Below, piece by piece: positions 1 through 12,360 of a stretch of DNA of 64,000 bases. Source of the DNA: Capitella teleta (lineage: Eukaryota > Annelida > Polychaeta > Capitellidae); contig KB311872.1 in NCBI GenBank assembly GCA_000328365.1, forward strand, positions 257,485 to 321,484. The letters run 5' to 3'. Below the pieces are notes generated by a model. The model saw only the letters and a list, made by a program, of their open reading frames with translations. It searched no databases and had not been told where the DNA came from. The translations under genes were made by a program, and so were the position numbers. Numbering within the stretch: the first letter of the stretch is position 1; the number at the start of each line of letters is the position of its first letter.

Positions 1-1125
1 CAGAGCGCAAAGAACGAGTTTATGGAGATGGAGCGCATGGGCATCGTGCGCAAGTCTAGCAGCCCATGGTCATCTCCACTTCATATGGTTAAAAAAGGTA
101 ACGGCTGGAGACCGTGCGGTGATTACAGTCGTTTGAATGCAGTGTCGCAGCCTGATCGATATCCCATTCCTCATATCAACGATTTCTCGGCGCGACTTGC
201 CGCTTGTACAATTTTCTCGAAAATCGATTTAATCAGAGGATATCATCAAGTGCCGGTCGATCCCCAAGACATTCCCAAGACTGCAATTATCACGCCTTTC
301 GGCCTATGGGAATTCCTCCGATTGACATTCGGTTTGCGAAATGCAGGACAAACTTTCCGGAGGCTGATGGATAGGATATTGCAGGATTTGCATTTGTTTT
401 CACGTACTTGGATGATATACTGATCGCCAGCCGATCCGCCGAGCAGCACCTGAAGCACCTAGAAGAAGTTTTTAGAAGATTGCAAACAAATTCGCTGATA
501 GTGCGACTAAAAAAGTGCGAATTTGGCTCTTCAGAAATTGATTTTCTGGGTCATCGCATCTCTGCTGAAGGATGCTACCCACGCCCCATCAAAATTGATG
601 TCATTAAGGATTTCGCGCGCCCATCAGCAGTTAAGGATTTGAAGCGATTCCTCGGGATGATCAATTATTATCATCGTTTCATCCCTCGATGTGCATCCAT
701 AATGCAGCCTCTTTACAACTCAATGCGAGGAAAGCGCCAGAACCACGTGCTTGAATGGACGCCCAAGATGTTAACCTCTTTCGCCACGGTAAAAAAACTC
801 ATTAGCAAACGCAACTCTCCTTGGCCATCAGTTACCCGATGCATGCATTGCTTTATCTACCGATGCCTCTGAATTAGGGGTCGGAGCGTCATTAGAGCAA
901 CTGACTGATCGCGGCTGGCAACCGTTATCTTTCTTCAGTCGCCAGCGACCAACGCAGAAAAAAAATATAGTGCTTTCGATCGGGAACTTTTAGCCGTTTA
1001 TCTCGCCGTACGTCATTTTCGTTTCCTACTGGAGGGCCGCAATTTTCCCATTTTCACGGACCATCGCCCATTAGTGGATGCCCATAACAACACCAACGCA
1101 ATTGGCAGGAAACAGAATCTATTTT
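1..1125 (+). mobile_element. Ty3/Gypsy retrotransposon fragment (fossil)
   Basis: This is an old LTR-retrotransposon piece of the Ty3/Gypsy family, already inside the pol region at the left window edge. The translated segments show the reverse transcriptase core (a [11 protein letters not shown]-type motif near the start, an [12 protein letters not shown]-type motif near 200-250 and the DD-containing palm region near 410), followed by RNase H (TDHRPL-type motif near 1060). Similarity stops at about 1125, inside or just after RNase H. No integrase, LTR, primer-binding site or polypurine tract is visible, so the element is truncated on the right and its left end lies outside the window. It is broken, with a few (roughly three or four) interruptions of the reading frame, and looks moderately old. 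Family assignment is firm; the exact right edge is approximate. Confidence 0.9.
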
Positions 1126-4100
1126 GTTAATCCCCCTGTTTCAATTAATTTGGATTCCAAATAGTCTTGCTCTGACTCAATGATGTTCAAGCATTAAAAA
1201 TGCCGTCTTGTAACGACGTAATCCAGTCATTAACATATAAATTACTCTACCGTTTAATTGGTCGCTCATATGACTATTCCGTTGATTCGGTTCGTTGGAG
1301 GAAAGCCTCTGACAAACTTAATTTGATCGGCATTGATAATTTTGCACTGTATAATTAAATAAATAGATGAAGTTACTGCACCTTTTTGTTTCAGGTTGCA
1401 ATATGGCAATCTGGTCGTTTATGAATTTATCGCCAATAAAGCACCAACTTCCGAGACAGAGCTTTGTTATGAAAAGAAAATGTTATACATGTTTTCCTCT
1501 AGCGGCGCCAGTGAATCTGCGTTGAGAGCTGATGAATGAAAACGACATAGCTTTGAAATTCAAAGGCTGTCTATTGCCCTGCGAAGAGTTATCAAAGAAA
1601 TGTTAGGCATTTTTTTATTCATCACACCACACTATTTAGTGACTTAATATTGCCGTCAAAATACTGTTAAACTTGATTTGTGACTGAGTGAGTATAACTT
1701 GCAAAATTCATAGATATTTCTAATCAATAGTTCATGTCATTTAAGTATTCAAATAAAGCTAAATAACCTTTATCTTGACCTCTTTCGTCTATATTGTACT
1801 TTTCTTCGGCATTGGAAATTTATTTGTAACCACATGCATTGTAATTAACACTCTTCATGCTTTCGAAACTTCAGGATCAAATCATAATGCAAAGTATTTG
1901 CAGCAAAAACTCTACTTGTTTATGAAAGAATTTTAAGTCAAGCCCTACTTCAACGGCGGAACGAAATGCCTCTGCACCACTTTTCCGCCGCTTTACCGAT
2001 ACGCTTGATTGCGTGCCGGGGTTTCGAGTGTCATGCGTGGTCTGTGGTCCTATACTACAGCAGTTGAATGGCATCAACTCAGTGTTCGCTATTGCGCATG
2101 ATATCAACGTCTTAGTCACGACCTTAACACTGGCCTTAGAGCAGAGATACTCTGCATGGATTGATAGCTCACAGAAAAAGTTGCTCGTAGTTCGCTAAGT
2201 TCATAACGCATCGAATAAGGATAAAATTTATTTTCGGTTGATAGAATTTACATTCAATAACATTGGCAACAAACAGCTGGTCGTAAATGCGGAACGAAAA
2301 ACCTTTCATTCTTCTGAACTTCTGATGCGTTCCTATTATCGTGGCATGAGAAGTTGAGCAGGTCATCAGATTCAAACGAGGTGAGTGTGATTCGAAGTAT
2401 AAACGCCCGCAATTTGTGCTTTAATCCTAACTTTCAGAACCCTCCAAACGGAGTATTCAACATCAGCATGAACATAACAAAATACAATTAAGTGACCGTC
2501 TCCGATTCTCACCCCTCAATGAAGTGTTCTGTGCAGAGATTTAACTTCTTTCTCGACTCCGTTATTAGTGGCTGTAAGTTCGCTAATCAACAAACTTTCA
2601 ATAGTTTTCTGACTTCAAGCTTCATTTTATTATCTAGACCTCAGACCGCTGGCTGGGGATTTCAAGGATGTTAGGATAAGCAGGTCTTTCATGAATATCC
2701 ACTTCACTACTAGAAAAGGGATAAATTGTTGGGACTCGATCTGTCTGCCTTGCACGGCTTTCTCAACATCAGCTCTCATATGTTTGATGATTGAGGAGAT
2801 TGAATTAATTAAGCCATATATGCATAGGTAAAGATCACATTGCTAATCATCATGAAGTCAGTTAATCACGAGAAAACAACTTTGCGTGTTTTACTTATTA
2901 AAATATTATATAGCAAAATTAACAGTAATTGAATAATTGTTTTACATTGTTGACCCAATGCATAAAATGCATTCCCTATAATGTGGCTGATAGATTATTT
3001 GTGTGTATTCTATTTTTAAGAAAAATAAATAAATAAATAAAACATAAAAATAAAAAACACAGTGAAATCATATAATATTATTCGTGCATGAGGCCCAAAA
3101 AAGTATTATATTTTCAGGAATTCATATAGTGGTTAATGAGACGCAATTGCCTTATAGAAGTATTTGCTCGTGGAATGAAAGTAAATAATTATGCCCGCCT
3201 TGTGAGTACTGGTGAGTATGAATTCAAATTTAAGCGATATATTTGATCAGCTTCCTCATAACATATTCTTTCACAGATCATGAGATGTTTAGCAATTTTC
3301 CTGGGACTGATCGACTGCTCCATTACGATGTAGCATACCAAACATCATTATTTAATTGCCTCAGGTAATAATTATTAATTTTGATCAGTAATGAAATGTG
3401 ATACCTTTTCCAATCGCAGTTACACCTGGAAAACATATCCAGAAATATCCTGTACTGCAAGTTAATAGTTTGTTGGAACACTGGGTGCCAAAAGAAGAAC
3501 CAATAGTGTCTTATTGCCATCCAGTCCAATGAAGAGGAGGAAATGGCTTGTTTACTTACCTATTCTTATTTTTCCATTCTATTTACTAAAACTTTTTTTA
3601 GGAGCACTAACTGTATATTTTATTTATTTGAAAAACTGTTTTATCTGAAATTTTGTCTTCAGGGCTCTTCCCTTTCATGAGTATTTTTCATAGTTTATTT
3701 TTAACTGTTTTATTATATTGAAATGTTCATGGTGAAATAAAATTTGATGAGTAAGCTGCAATATATCACACTGGAGTTCCTTAGTTTCACTTTGTTCACA
3801 ATCCATATACTCTTGTGATTCCATTTAAAATTGTAGGCCTATTCATGAATGACTGGTATTTATGAGATTTTGCATTGAATTGATGTAAAGATTTTTTTAA
3901 ACCACTCACATCAAATCATTTAAATGGCAATTACTTGCTTTGCTTTGCTTTCCCAAGGCAAGTAGTGTCCATGAAGTTCAGAAATCGAATTTAATTGAAA
4001 TTGTATTAAAAGGGATTGATGATAGAATCGACTGCAATACATAATTATCAATTATTATAGAATGCAAATGACATGGACAGTCGTACTATAATTTTTATTT

Positions 4101-5167
4101 AAAGCGTTTTAATTTACTGTATTAAAACCATATAAAAAAATAATCTCGATTGCACGCATCAATCAGTTTGCTGTTCTCTTGAAATCGCTATTTGTTGTTT
4201 TAAAATTATATTCAATGCATCAATTACTGCAGATGAGAGCTGACTCTTAAAAGATCTCGTCGTACTTTGGCTCCAAATCTTCACTCAAAAAGTTCATAAA
4301 TGGTTCATCTAAAGGCCACTGATAATTCCCACTTTGCTGCTAGAAAGCTGTCAATTTGTTGTTGCTCTTGATCTCGACCTATTCTTCAAGCCGTGATTAT
4401 TGATAACCGGAAGTATTCAGTCGCTTTGAATCTCGTCGCTATCATAACGAACTTCGGCAACATTATACCAATGTGAGCGATCAATCCATATGCTATAGAG
4501 TATCTCCGCTTAGAGTTTACACAATATACTATTCATTGAGGGCATGTCCATTGATATAGAGAGGCGCATGCATATCCTGTACCATGTTTATGAAAACAGG
4601 AACTTTTCTTTTGGGCAGTCTCTGCACCTCTTAATCGCAGGTTAGTGATTTGATTTCTCATTTTTCTTCGATTACACAATTGCACATCAGATTTAGCTAA
4701 AGGTTGTAAATCTGACGAATATGCTGTTTGCGGTAATGCTCAATGACGATGCCCAGGTGTGTGCGATGCTCGTAGCACTCAGCGTTGCTATATGCCAAAT
4801 GCTACAGAAAATATCCGAAGAACGTTATATCAACAATACCATCTCAATTCTGGGCCCGATTTTTAAATCAAATTTTGTTAACACGACTTGGCTTGTCGTA
4901 TAACGCCTAATGGACTTAAGCACGATTTTTAAATGAAAATTCGTTAAGTTGTCTTTAGGCCTGTTGGCAGCAGGCCGACATAATCACTTGTAAGCTTTTC
5001 ACGAACTGAAATGCATCCCGATCAATGTGCGACAATCGCTATTATAAGGCACTTTGAATATTCGAAGCGAGGAGGCGATTTGGTAATGGACTTATGTCCG
5101 TTAGCTAATGAACTTAAGTCCGTAAGGATCTTAGGATGTTTTAACTTTGATTTAAGAATTGATTAAG
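1126..5167. other. AT-rich noncoding stretch
   Basis: No supported gene is visible. Open frames are short (80 codons or fewer) and unlike known proteins. A small AAT/AAAT-type run lies near 3024-3055, and the DNA is strongly AT-rich from about 2800 to 4250. Nothing else is recognised. Confidence 0.5.
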
Positions 5168-5357
5168 GAGAGGTGGTGGCCGAGTGGTTAGCCGGCTCGC
5201 CTCGAAAGGGCTTGCTGCTGGCCACGGGAGGTTCGAACCCAGCCACCAACCTTGTGTCCTTGGGTAAGGCACTTAACTCCTGCTTCACTACCCTGGATAG
5301 AAAGGAGTGGCACCCCCATCTTGTTTGTTTGTTTGTTTGTTTTTTGTTTTTTCTCTT
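5168..5357 (+). mobile_element. tRNA-derived SINE, family A, copy 1
   Basis: The head is tRNA-like (Leu/Ser type): an A box TGGCCGAGTGG at 5177-5187 and a perfect B box GGTTCGAACCC at 5230-5240. These are the two internal RNA polymerase III promoter blocks. The head is followed by the GTGTCCTTGGGTAAGGCACT motif near 5253, seen in many marine SINE2-type elements, and the copy ends in a (TTTG)n plus T-rich tail at about 5320-5357. It starts with AAGGAGAGGTGG, as does the minus-strand copy near 37.1 kb, which fixes the 5' end of the family. No clear target-site duplication was found. It is a retroposon rather than a working tRNA gene, because the CCA-proximal stem runs straight into the SINE body. 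Confidence 0.85.
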
Positions 5358-7927
5358 TGACATGTGACATGTTCTCTTGGGATGTCTTACAGATGCAATT
5401 ATATATAAAAATACCGATAATCAAGGATGCACACCCAAGGCAATCTTCACCATCTCAGTCGTGTGATAATCAGATGTTGTGAGACAGATGCATTAGTCGG
5501 AACAAAGACAGCAAGGCGCGAATCCGTTGATGCAAGCAATTCATTGGGCGGATTAGAGTTTTTTTGATGCGAGTACCAATTCTAGAGTCATGCAATTACT
5601 AATCAATGGAACCAACGTGTTATCTCATACATGTATATGCAAATAATACAGAATAAACTTTGTTTCTGACTGAGTATCATGCAATAGCCATTATAATATT
5701 ATGGGTTAATCCTTGTATTTACAATTAGACGTACTTGTCCAATTCTTCTGCCTGCTGTTTGTGACATAAAGCTGATATATAATTAGATTCATCTGAACAA
5801 AGCCTCTCATGAATCATGGCCATTCGGTGACAGGGTATTTATGTCAGGATAATAAAACAGGCTGTCATAGTTGTGTGAATGTAAGTTTTCTCGGATACCA
5901 TGTGCGTCATATGAAATGATATGCATTCTATTAGCTGGTGCTTAACAGCCCACATTCTTACCATAGAATACGTTTTGTGAAATTTCTATGAAATTCATTC
6001 AGACAAAGGGGTGCTGCTCCATGTACGGATCGTTCGTTAATGCAAAATTAATAATTTCAATATGTAGCTTCATTGCCATAGACTCTAAAAAGACTCTGGA
6101 GAGCATAATGCAGCAGTCAATGTATTATGACTGAATATGTCATATTCTGGCTACCATGTCACTGGTCTATCAAAAGAGAGCGGGATTATAGATCTTCGCC
6201 GATCTCGGCCGAAGGTTTGTCATTGTGAACCACGCGTCATCGATTTTCTCAAAGACATTTGTAGAAACCGAGCACCGTTGGCTCACTATATGTGGGTATA
6301 AGGGCGTAGTGTGCAGATTGTGCCTCATCGAAATCCTACAGACGGGAAATATTGCTATATTTACAGACTTAGATAAGGCATGCAATAGAGTGAACGAAAC
6401 CATTATTAGATAAAAAAAAGGCAGGAAAACATTTCGTATCTATCTCATAGCAAAGTTTCTACAACAGCCATATCTACTTTGTATATACATTAGTAATTTA
6501 GTTACGCCTCAATCATTCACAGCAAAGCATATGTCATGTACGTAGCGCATTTGAATGTTCTTTGATATTGCTGAAAATGCGTTTTTAAATGTAATAAATG
6601 AAATGAAACTTGGTGAATCAGCTGGTATGGAAACCGATGATACAATGCCAAAACATCTCTTCGAAGCTTCCGCAATTGGTAGGGTAGCTAGGTAGGCAAA
6701 AAATGAGGAGTAGAGCTGCTGTGTTAAACAGATAATATTTCCACAAGGAGGCATCTGACAAGAGAGACTTGCCCGAGAGACACTCTTCTTGGCTTAATCT
6801 TGTTTGAAGATATTCGCACCAGGAGGAAGTATGCCTTCCAAAATGCCAGTGTAATAAGTGCATCGTGGCATTTTCGCCTATAATTGTTGCCCTTGGGTCT
6901 AATATAGACAGCATTGCAAACGAAGTGAAAAATAACCTTCTCCAAGAAACCGTATTTATCATTCACTATTACTCCGTATAATATTATTATACTTAATCGT
7001 TCGGATGCCTGGTGTATGCTATTCGGTATTCATTTCATGAGCCTGGGATTGCTACAACGCAATCAACGATGCTACTGCGAGGAGCAATTATTTTTTTGTG
7101 ATTTATTAGAGATACTGCGTCGAGAGACAACAAGATAACGTAGTTTTAGGAAAGAGCATTGCCACACAAATCATTCAGAGCAATTTTGTTTTGTACAAAA
7201 GTACATTACATAAGTATGCACTTCCGCTGGAAATAAATTCCTGATAATACAAGATAGGATTCCGAGAAAAATAAGTACTAATAGTCTAATAGCAAAGATT
7301 AATTTTGTATGTCCAATGTCTGATTAATGTCACATAGTTTCTTTATTGTTATTTTCTTTTTACTGCTATTTTGTACTGACCATTGTATTTTATGATGAAT
7401 ACAATAAACAGTTACATAACGTGTATATAATTATTTACCTGCATGCATCATTAACTGAACCTGTTGTCTGTGTATGCACATGTACTTCTACGTAGTTCTA
7501 TAGGCTCGTAGTCAATGCATGATAAGACCCAGCAATAGAGGTAGCTTTAATATCTTGAATGTGGTGTTCATACGGGACAAACCTCCACTCTGTACAGCAT
7601 ACTGAAATCCCCATCAGCTGCTGTAAACTCTATCCTACCTGATCGACTAAGAGGCGAAAAAAAATAGATAAATTAAAAAACGTTTTGGAAAGTATAAGAA
7701 TCTCAATACAAATACATGCTTCACTAGTTTAATTTCTCCAGAATATTGTGGCTGTAAACGCTTAGTATATGGGTACATACCCGTATGCGATTTATCAATA
7801 AAAGGTATCACTGTAAAGAGCGGGAACAGAGCTTTCACGAGATTCTGTGTTTACAAGTTTAGCCATTTGGAAGGCATTTACAACGGGTCATGGTTCGGGT
7901 TATGCTGTCAGCTCTGAAAGACGCTTC
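5358..7927. other. Noncoding stretch
   Basis: I see no supported gene. Overlapping minus-strand frames at 6509-6966 (up to 114 codons) show no recognisable domain and no consistent coding signal. The DNA is AT-rich without long tandem repeats. Confidence 0.45.
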
Positions 7928-8291
7928 GTTACCATGGCGACGCACTTGCACCATGAAAATTCTCAGCAATATTAAATCGTGTTTTCCCGCATTTTTACCT
8001 CTCGACGGTTGCGTGGTTCAAATGCTCATAACTTCTTAACAAAACAGGTATTTTTTTACATCATGTTTAAATTAAATGGCAGCTCTTTATAAATATACCA
8101 AAATGTGAGAAATTTTATTTTGCGACTTTAGTCGTGGAGGGTCACATAATTTATATTATATCAATATGAAAGAAACATAGTCTTTGGCACTCTTTGCTGC
8201 TGCTTTGAATTGCTGCTGAAACTATGAATTAGGGCCTACAAACAATGACGGCTTTTGGTTACGAGAGATCGAGACGTGTTACCATGGGAAC
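7928..8291. promoter_or_regulatory. Two RFX/X-box-like sites
   Basis: GTTACCATGGCGAC (7928-7941) and GTTACCATGGGAAC (8278-8291) each match the inverted-repeat X-box (GTNRCC, short spacer, RGYAAC) bound by RFX factors, with zero or one deviation. A third, perfectly palindromic match is at 14280-14293. No gene lies next to these two sites, and they may be part of a dispersed repeat. The motif match is seen; function is not shown. Confidence 0.3.
8125..8152 (-). repeat. Short dispersed repeat end (GTGACCCTC type), copy 1
   Basis: Read on the minus strand this begins AAATTATGTGACCCTCCACG and closely matches 16961-16987 on the plus strand. The pair is in inverted orientation 8.8 kb apart, as expected for terminal sequences of a dispersed MITE-like repeat. 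The element's other limits cannot be placed. Confidence 0.4.
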
Positions 8292-8862
8292 AATAGCTGC
8301 AGGGTCGTTTTATAGAAGTGGTTACTTTATCCTTTCGGATACAATTCTAACCTTGAAGTAATCACCCAATTATACCCCAAATGTGAGGGAGCGAAAGTTC
8401 GCAATAAAGAGACCCTTTTTGATTGAGTTCAGCCTATTATGTCGTGAGTGCGGACAGTATTGAAATTGAGCTCAACCCACGCAGAAGATTCAAACGTGTA
8501 CGGGGAAATTTTGCCTCTCTCTTTACACACATTGAATTTCATACTAACCTGTTTGTCTGATAAACACAAGGCAGTAGATTCATTCAACAGACGAGTTTTA
8601 ATAGCCTTCTTGCATAACTCGTAAATAATGCGCGGTATTTCCAAATTATTTATTCACTTTTTATGTAACACGGATTTTGAGCAATCAGCGGGTTCATTTT
8701 CAACGATTATTAACCACGGATAAAGTGTGCTAAATTAAACGTGTCATTTATTGAAATGCTAATAAAAATGTCGATACACTTGGCCAACTTGCAATGCTGC
8801 ATCATAAATGGTGATTTGGATTCAAATTGGTTCACACCCTGCAACAGCAGGTCGTCCATTGA

Positions 8863-9372
8863 TTAACAACGGTCAAGGGTCAAGCTGCCCGGGGGTGAGG
8901 AGAGGGGGGTCGTGTTTCGAAATAGGCAGATGAAGATGAAGGGATGATGACTCACTATTACGAGAAGCAGCAGGTGTGAAAAGTGTTTTGTGAATGCCAC
9001 AGAAGAGAGTTTGCAGTCAAAGCGAAGTGGGTGGAGCCTATAAACTTGGGTAAACTTAACAGCGATGAAATAATTGATCATCCAACGAACCAATTCTAGT
9101 GCACCCGCTACTGTACCTCGGATACTGACCATGCAGCGTTTTATATAACGGACCAAACCTACATGCGAGTGGTCATTGGCTGATAAAACTCGCGCCTCTG
9201 TTGCATCTGCTCGCACTCTGGCTCGAGGCAAGTGAAGCATGGATATGTTGGGGATCAGAGGAGCGAATGTGTTGCAAAAACTGAGGATAAAGTTACTGTG
9301 ATGAGGATAAAAAACTATGTTGTTAGCGGTGTGTACCTGTCTGCTGGTAAGTGCTGATTGGCTGTATATCAT
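8863..9372 (-). other. Unexplained 169-codon open frame, probably not a gene
   Basis: This is the longest open frame outside the recognised genes, and its DNA is locally less AT-rich than its surroundings. The translation shows no domain, no membrane-protein pattern beyond a hydrophobic stretch near its end, and no familiar motif. The plus strand of the same interval contains inverted CCAAT-type sequence (ATTGG) and CpG-containing segments, so it could instead be regulatory DNA upstream of the receptor that starts at 10092. I do not assign a product. Confidence 0.15.
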
Positions 9373-10083
9373 GAATTATTATAAATAAATCAATACTTTA
9401 ACTTTAGTATTGTTATAATTTATATTGCAATGTACTCTTATAATTAATTTTAGTCAAATTAATTTTAGTCAAATTAATTAAATGAGTAGGTGGAAGTGCG
9501 CACGTTAATTAGTGCGAAGAATCGTGAATTGGTATTGGAGGCCAATCATTTATAAGCAAAAAACTCCATAATTTCTTTAACACATTTCATAAGAGCTTTC
9601 ATATTCGCATTTTTCCCCTTTCTTTTGTGGAGCCTCACTTGAATCAAACGTACCTCGCCGATAACATACATAGTGTTTCATCTAGCTTAAAAGAAAAAGA
9701 AAAATATATAACCTGGAACATTGCGTAATAATAAGTCGGTATTATTGTATTGATCTGTTCCTAGCCAAGCAATAAAGAAATACGTTTCACAATCATTTCA
9801 CACGGTGTAGAGTTGTCTTAGCCAACGGCGTCTGAAAGTGGTTATAGATGGCTGCAGTTGGTTTAGACAAATCACTTTGCAGATTGATTTATGTGACAGG
9901 CACAAGAAGATAATGGCATATTTGGCACACCTACCTACATTTAAGTGAAAACTCAGTGCCCCAAGATAAGCAGTCAGTGATCGATGAAATCTGTTTGTAT
10001 TCGAACTACTAGAGATTTAACCATTATAGTCAGGAATTATTGTTTGCCTATATCTATGCTTAACTACATAATTTCATTTTCAG
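9373..10083 (+). promoter_or_regulatory. Upstream region and 5'UTR intron 3' end of receptor 1
   Basis: The sequence before the receptor ATG ends in a pyrimidine-rich tract and CAG at 10081-10083, a good 3' splice site, leaving 8 nt of 5'UTR before the ATG at 10092. A branch-site-like CTTAACT lies at 10059-10065. The paralogue at 33860 has the same arrangement with identical spacing, so a 5'UTR intron is likely. The upstream exon and transcription start were not identified; the intervening DNA is AT-rich and unremarkable. Confidence 0.55.
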
Positions 10084-10091
10084 CCGTTACC

Positions 10092-11138
10092 ATGAACGCC
10101 ACCCTCGACCCACTGACGACGGAGCAACCCAGCGTAAACGTCGGAGAAGACAGGGTGGGATTACGTAACGACCTACCACTCTTCACCGCAATCATCACCG
10201 TCGTCGCCGGCATAGGTTTCAGCATGAACTGTTTTGTTCTGGTGGTAATACTTCGAACAAAGAAGCTAAAAAAGAAAATCAGCATGACCTTCCTCATTGG
10301 TCAGTGCATCATGGACACCTGCAGCACGGCCAACGTCCTTTTTTTCTACATCGTCCAGTACCTCAAGGTCACCCTCGCAGGACGCATCGGAGAGTTCTAT
10401 TGCCGAGCAATCTGGTCAGAGTTTGTCATCTTCACAGCGCTGCACGCAGCCGTGTGTAACACCGTTGCTCTCTCAGGCGAACGCTACGTTGCCATCGCCC
10501 ATCCTATGACTTATAAAAGCGTAGCCACCAGGAGGAAATTCATCCCAATCATAGTCGCTTGTTGGGTGATTGGTGGAGCCATCAACGCTCCGTTCATATC
10601 GATGTCCAAAATTGGCGACAAGGGATGTTACGTGACGAACTTTCTGGACAGTGCTCTGGCACAAAGCATCTACACCATCACCACAACCATCCTGGTCTAC
10701 TTCGGACCAGTGGTTCTTATTGTTTGTTTCTACGTCATCATGCTCCGCAAGTTGAGTGCGAGAACTAAGCTCACTTCCAAGGGTTCATGTAAGACCAGCC
10801 GTGCTATCGGTATGATTGAGTCCATACAGACCGCCCAGATGCGATTGACCCGAACGGCAATAGCACTTGGAGTCGCCTTCGTCATCACCTGGACTCCGTA
10901 CAACTTCTACCTCGTTACATACAGTGCTGGTGCTGCATTAACCTTTGCTGATAACGCATACTATTTCAGCGTGACCTTCGCCGTGGGAAACACTGTGGTG
11001 AACCCTCTTATCTATGTCTTCTCACTCCAGGAGTTCAGAACTGGGGTCAAACAGTTGTGTTCTCGTAGAATACACGGAAACAAACAGGAACACTATGTTG
11101 TCAACGTGCTGTCTTCAACCGCTGAAAGTGCCATTTAA
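10092..11138 (+). CDS. Orphan rhodopsin-like (class A) GPCR, paralogue 1
   Basis: This is a 348-aa seven-helix receptor of the plasma membrane, whole and in one coding exon. Landmarks are an N-glycosylation site at N2 (NAT), TM1 Asn46, TM2 Asp75, the disulfide pair C104 and C179, E130-R131-Y132 (the E/DRY ionic lock as ERY), TM4 W158, W267-T-P269 in TM6 (the CWxP Cys replaced by Thr), N304-P305-L-I-Y308 in TM7 and a helix-8 F with C323 as a possible palmitoylation site. The third intracellular loop is short and basic. A longer in-frame start exists at 9984, but the ATG at 10092 is chosen because it aligns with the paralogue's start, has A at -3 and follows a conserved splice acceptor. The family resembles lineage-specific, mostly intronless receptor expansions known from sea urchins; ligand and G protein are unknown. 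Class A membership is certain; the subfamily is not. Confidence 0.95.
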   Translation: MNATLDPLTTEQPSVNVGEDRVGLRNDLPLFTAIITVVAGIGFSMNCFVLVVILRTKKLKKKISMTFLIGQCIMDTCSTANVLFFYIVQYLKVTLAGRIGEFYCRAIWSEFVIFTALHAAVCNTVALSGERYVAIAHPMTYKSVATRRKFIPIIVACWVIGGAINAPFISMSKIGDKGCYVTNFLDSALAQSIYTITTTILVYFGPVVLIVCFYVIMLRKLSARTKLTSKGSCKTSRAIGMIESIQTAQMRLTRTAIALGVAFVITWTPYNFYLVTYSAGAALTFADNAYYFSVTFAVGNTVVNPLIYVFSLQEFRTGVKQLCSRRIHGNKQEHYVVNVLSSTAESAI

Positions 11139-12360
11139 ACATTTCTCAGTATATCTCGCTGCAAAAACAGTTTCAGGGTGATATCACTGGGGGAAAAAAG
11201 GCTTTTCAGTTTGCATCTATGCAGGGTTTTTTATTTTTATGTTGCCAGTGAGAAAGCGTTCTATCTATTGCCATTACCGTAATCAATTTACCGTTTGAAC
11301 TGTGCGACCAAATGTCTTATAAATATCATCAAGGGTTTGGTTTAAGACTGGTTTTAAGAACGAGCATATGTAGTTTAATTTACATGTCATAAGAACACAT
11401 TTGAATATGTTATGTAATCGTTTTATACACACAGGGCAATTTCAAACACAATTCGAATGTTGCAAACCCAAAAAAGAAGAGTTACATGTATCTCCACTGA
11501 GACATACAGTACGCCCCGGGAAGGATTACAGGATATACGAAGGTGAAGCTCACACAAGTTAAACGTCTTGAAAGTCAATTTGCGTTGAATGAAGTTAACG
11601 TTGATTGAAATTCACCGAGGGAAAATGTAAACCAACTACTATAACATCTGTTATCTGAAGAGCGACCAATACTTATGCTGTCAGATATCAATAGGCACAT
11701 AATGTCAGCAACCAACACACTATTTTGAGTGCCACTTGTATGACACATTTGAAGGTCATATTAAATAATGGATATATGTTCCCGAACGATAACGATTATT
11801 TATATGCAGTGGTGTGGATTCCTTAGGTTTCAAATTATGAGCGAAATCTAACAGATTCAATTCATCTAATTTACTAGTAGCATCAATAGGAATATTCCAG
11901 TACACGTATATGTACTGTGTTATTTATTATGACTAAGTATTCGTTGTATCGTATTTGATTTTATTTGAAATATATTTATTATATATTCTATTTATTTGAT
12001 TTTACTTCAATGTGTAGCCGTCTGAATAACATACGCAATGCCATAGAAAGGTAAAGAACTCAGGATATTCGGATCATGAGGCCCTCTCTGACCAATCGCA
12101 GCCATTGCTCCCTGGCCGGACTGTGAGTCTGTCAAACGTTTTGAGTAATTTCCCTGTGCCTGAATGTATTTAGTGTTTCGGTGTAACCACTGTTATAATT
12201 GTCAATATAGATATTGTATGATAAAATTATAAATGCTATTTATTCTTACGTTATACGTCCGGTTTTTCTTGTGTAATTTATTGTGAAAATAGCGAAAAAC
12301 ATAACAACTGTATTGGCGTAGATCACCAACATCGGAGAAAGTTTGAAATCGAAAAATAAA
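11139..12360 (+). other. Probable 3'UTR of receptor 1 and candidate poly(A) signal
   Basis: The first canonical AATAAA downstream of the receptor 1 stop is at 12355-12360, with an ATTAAA near 11760. Either would give a long AT-rich 3'UTR, which is common for GPCR genes. No open frame or repeat of note lies here. The transcript end is inferred only. Confidence 0.3.

Noticed and set aside
5177-5240. Functional tRNA-Leu gene
   Set aside because: A and B boxes are good, but the 3' half runs into a SINE body with a TTTG tail, and a related copy exists at 37.1 kb.
9984-10091. Longer N-terminus of receptor 1 from the upstream in-frame ATG
   Set aside because: The extra 36 residues span a splice acceptor, are absent from the paralogue and would precede a normal glycosylated N-terminus.
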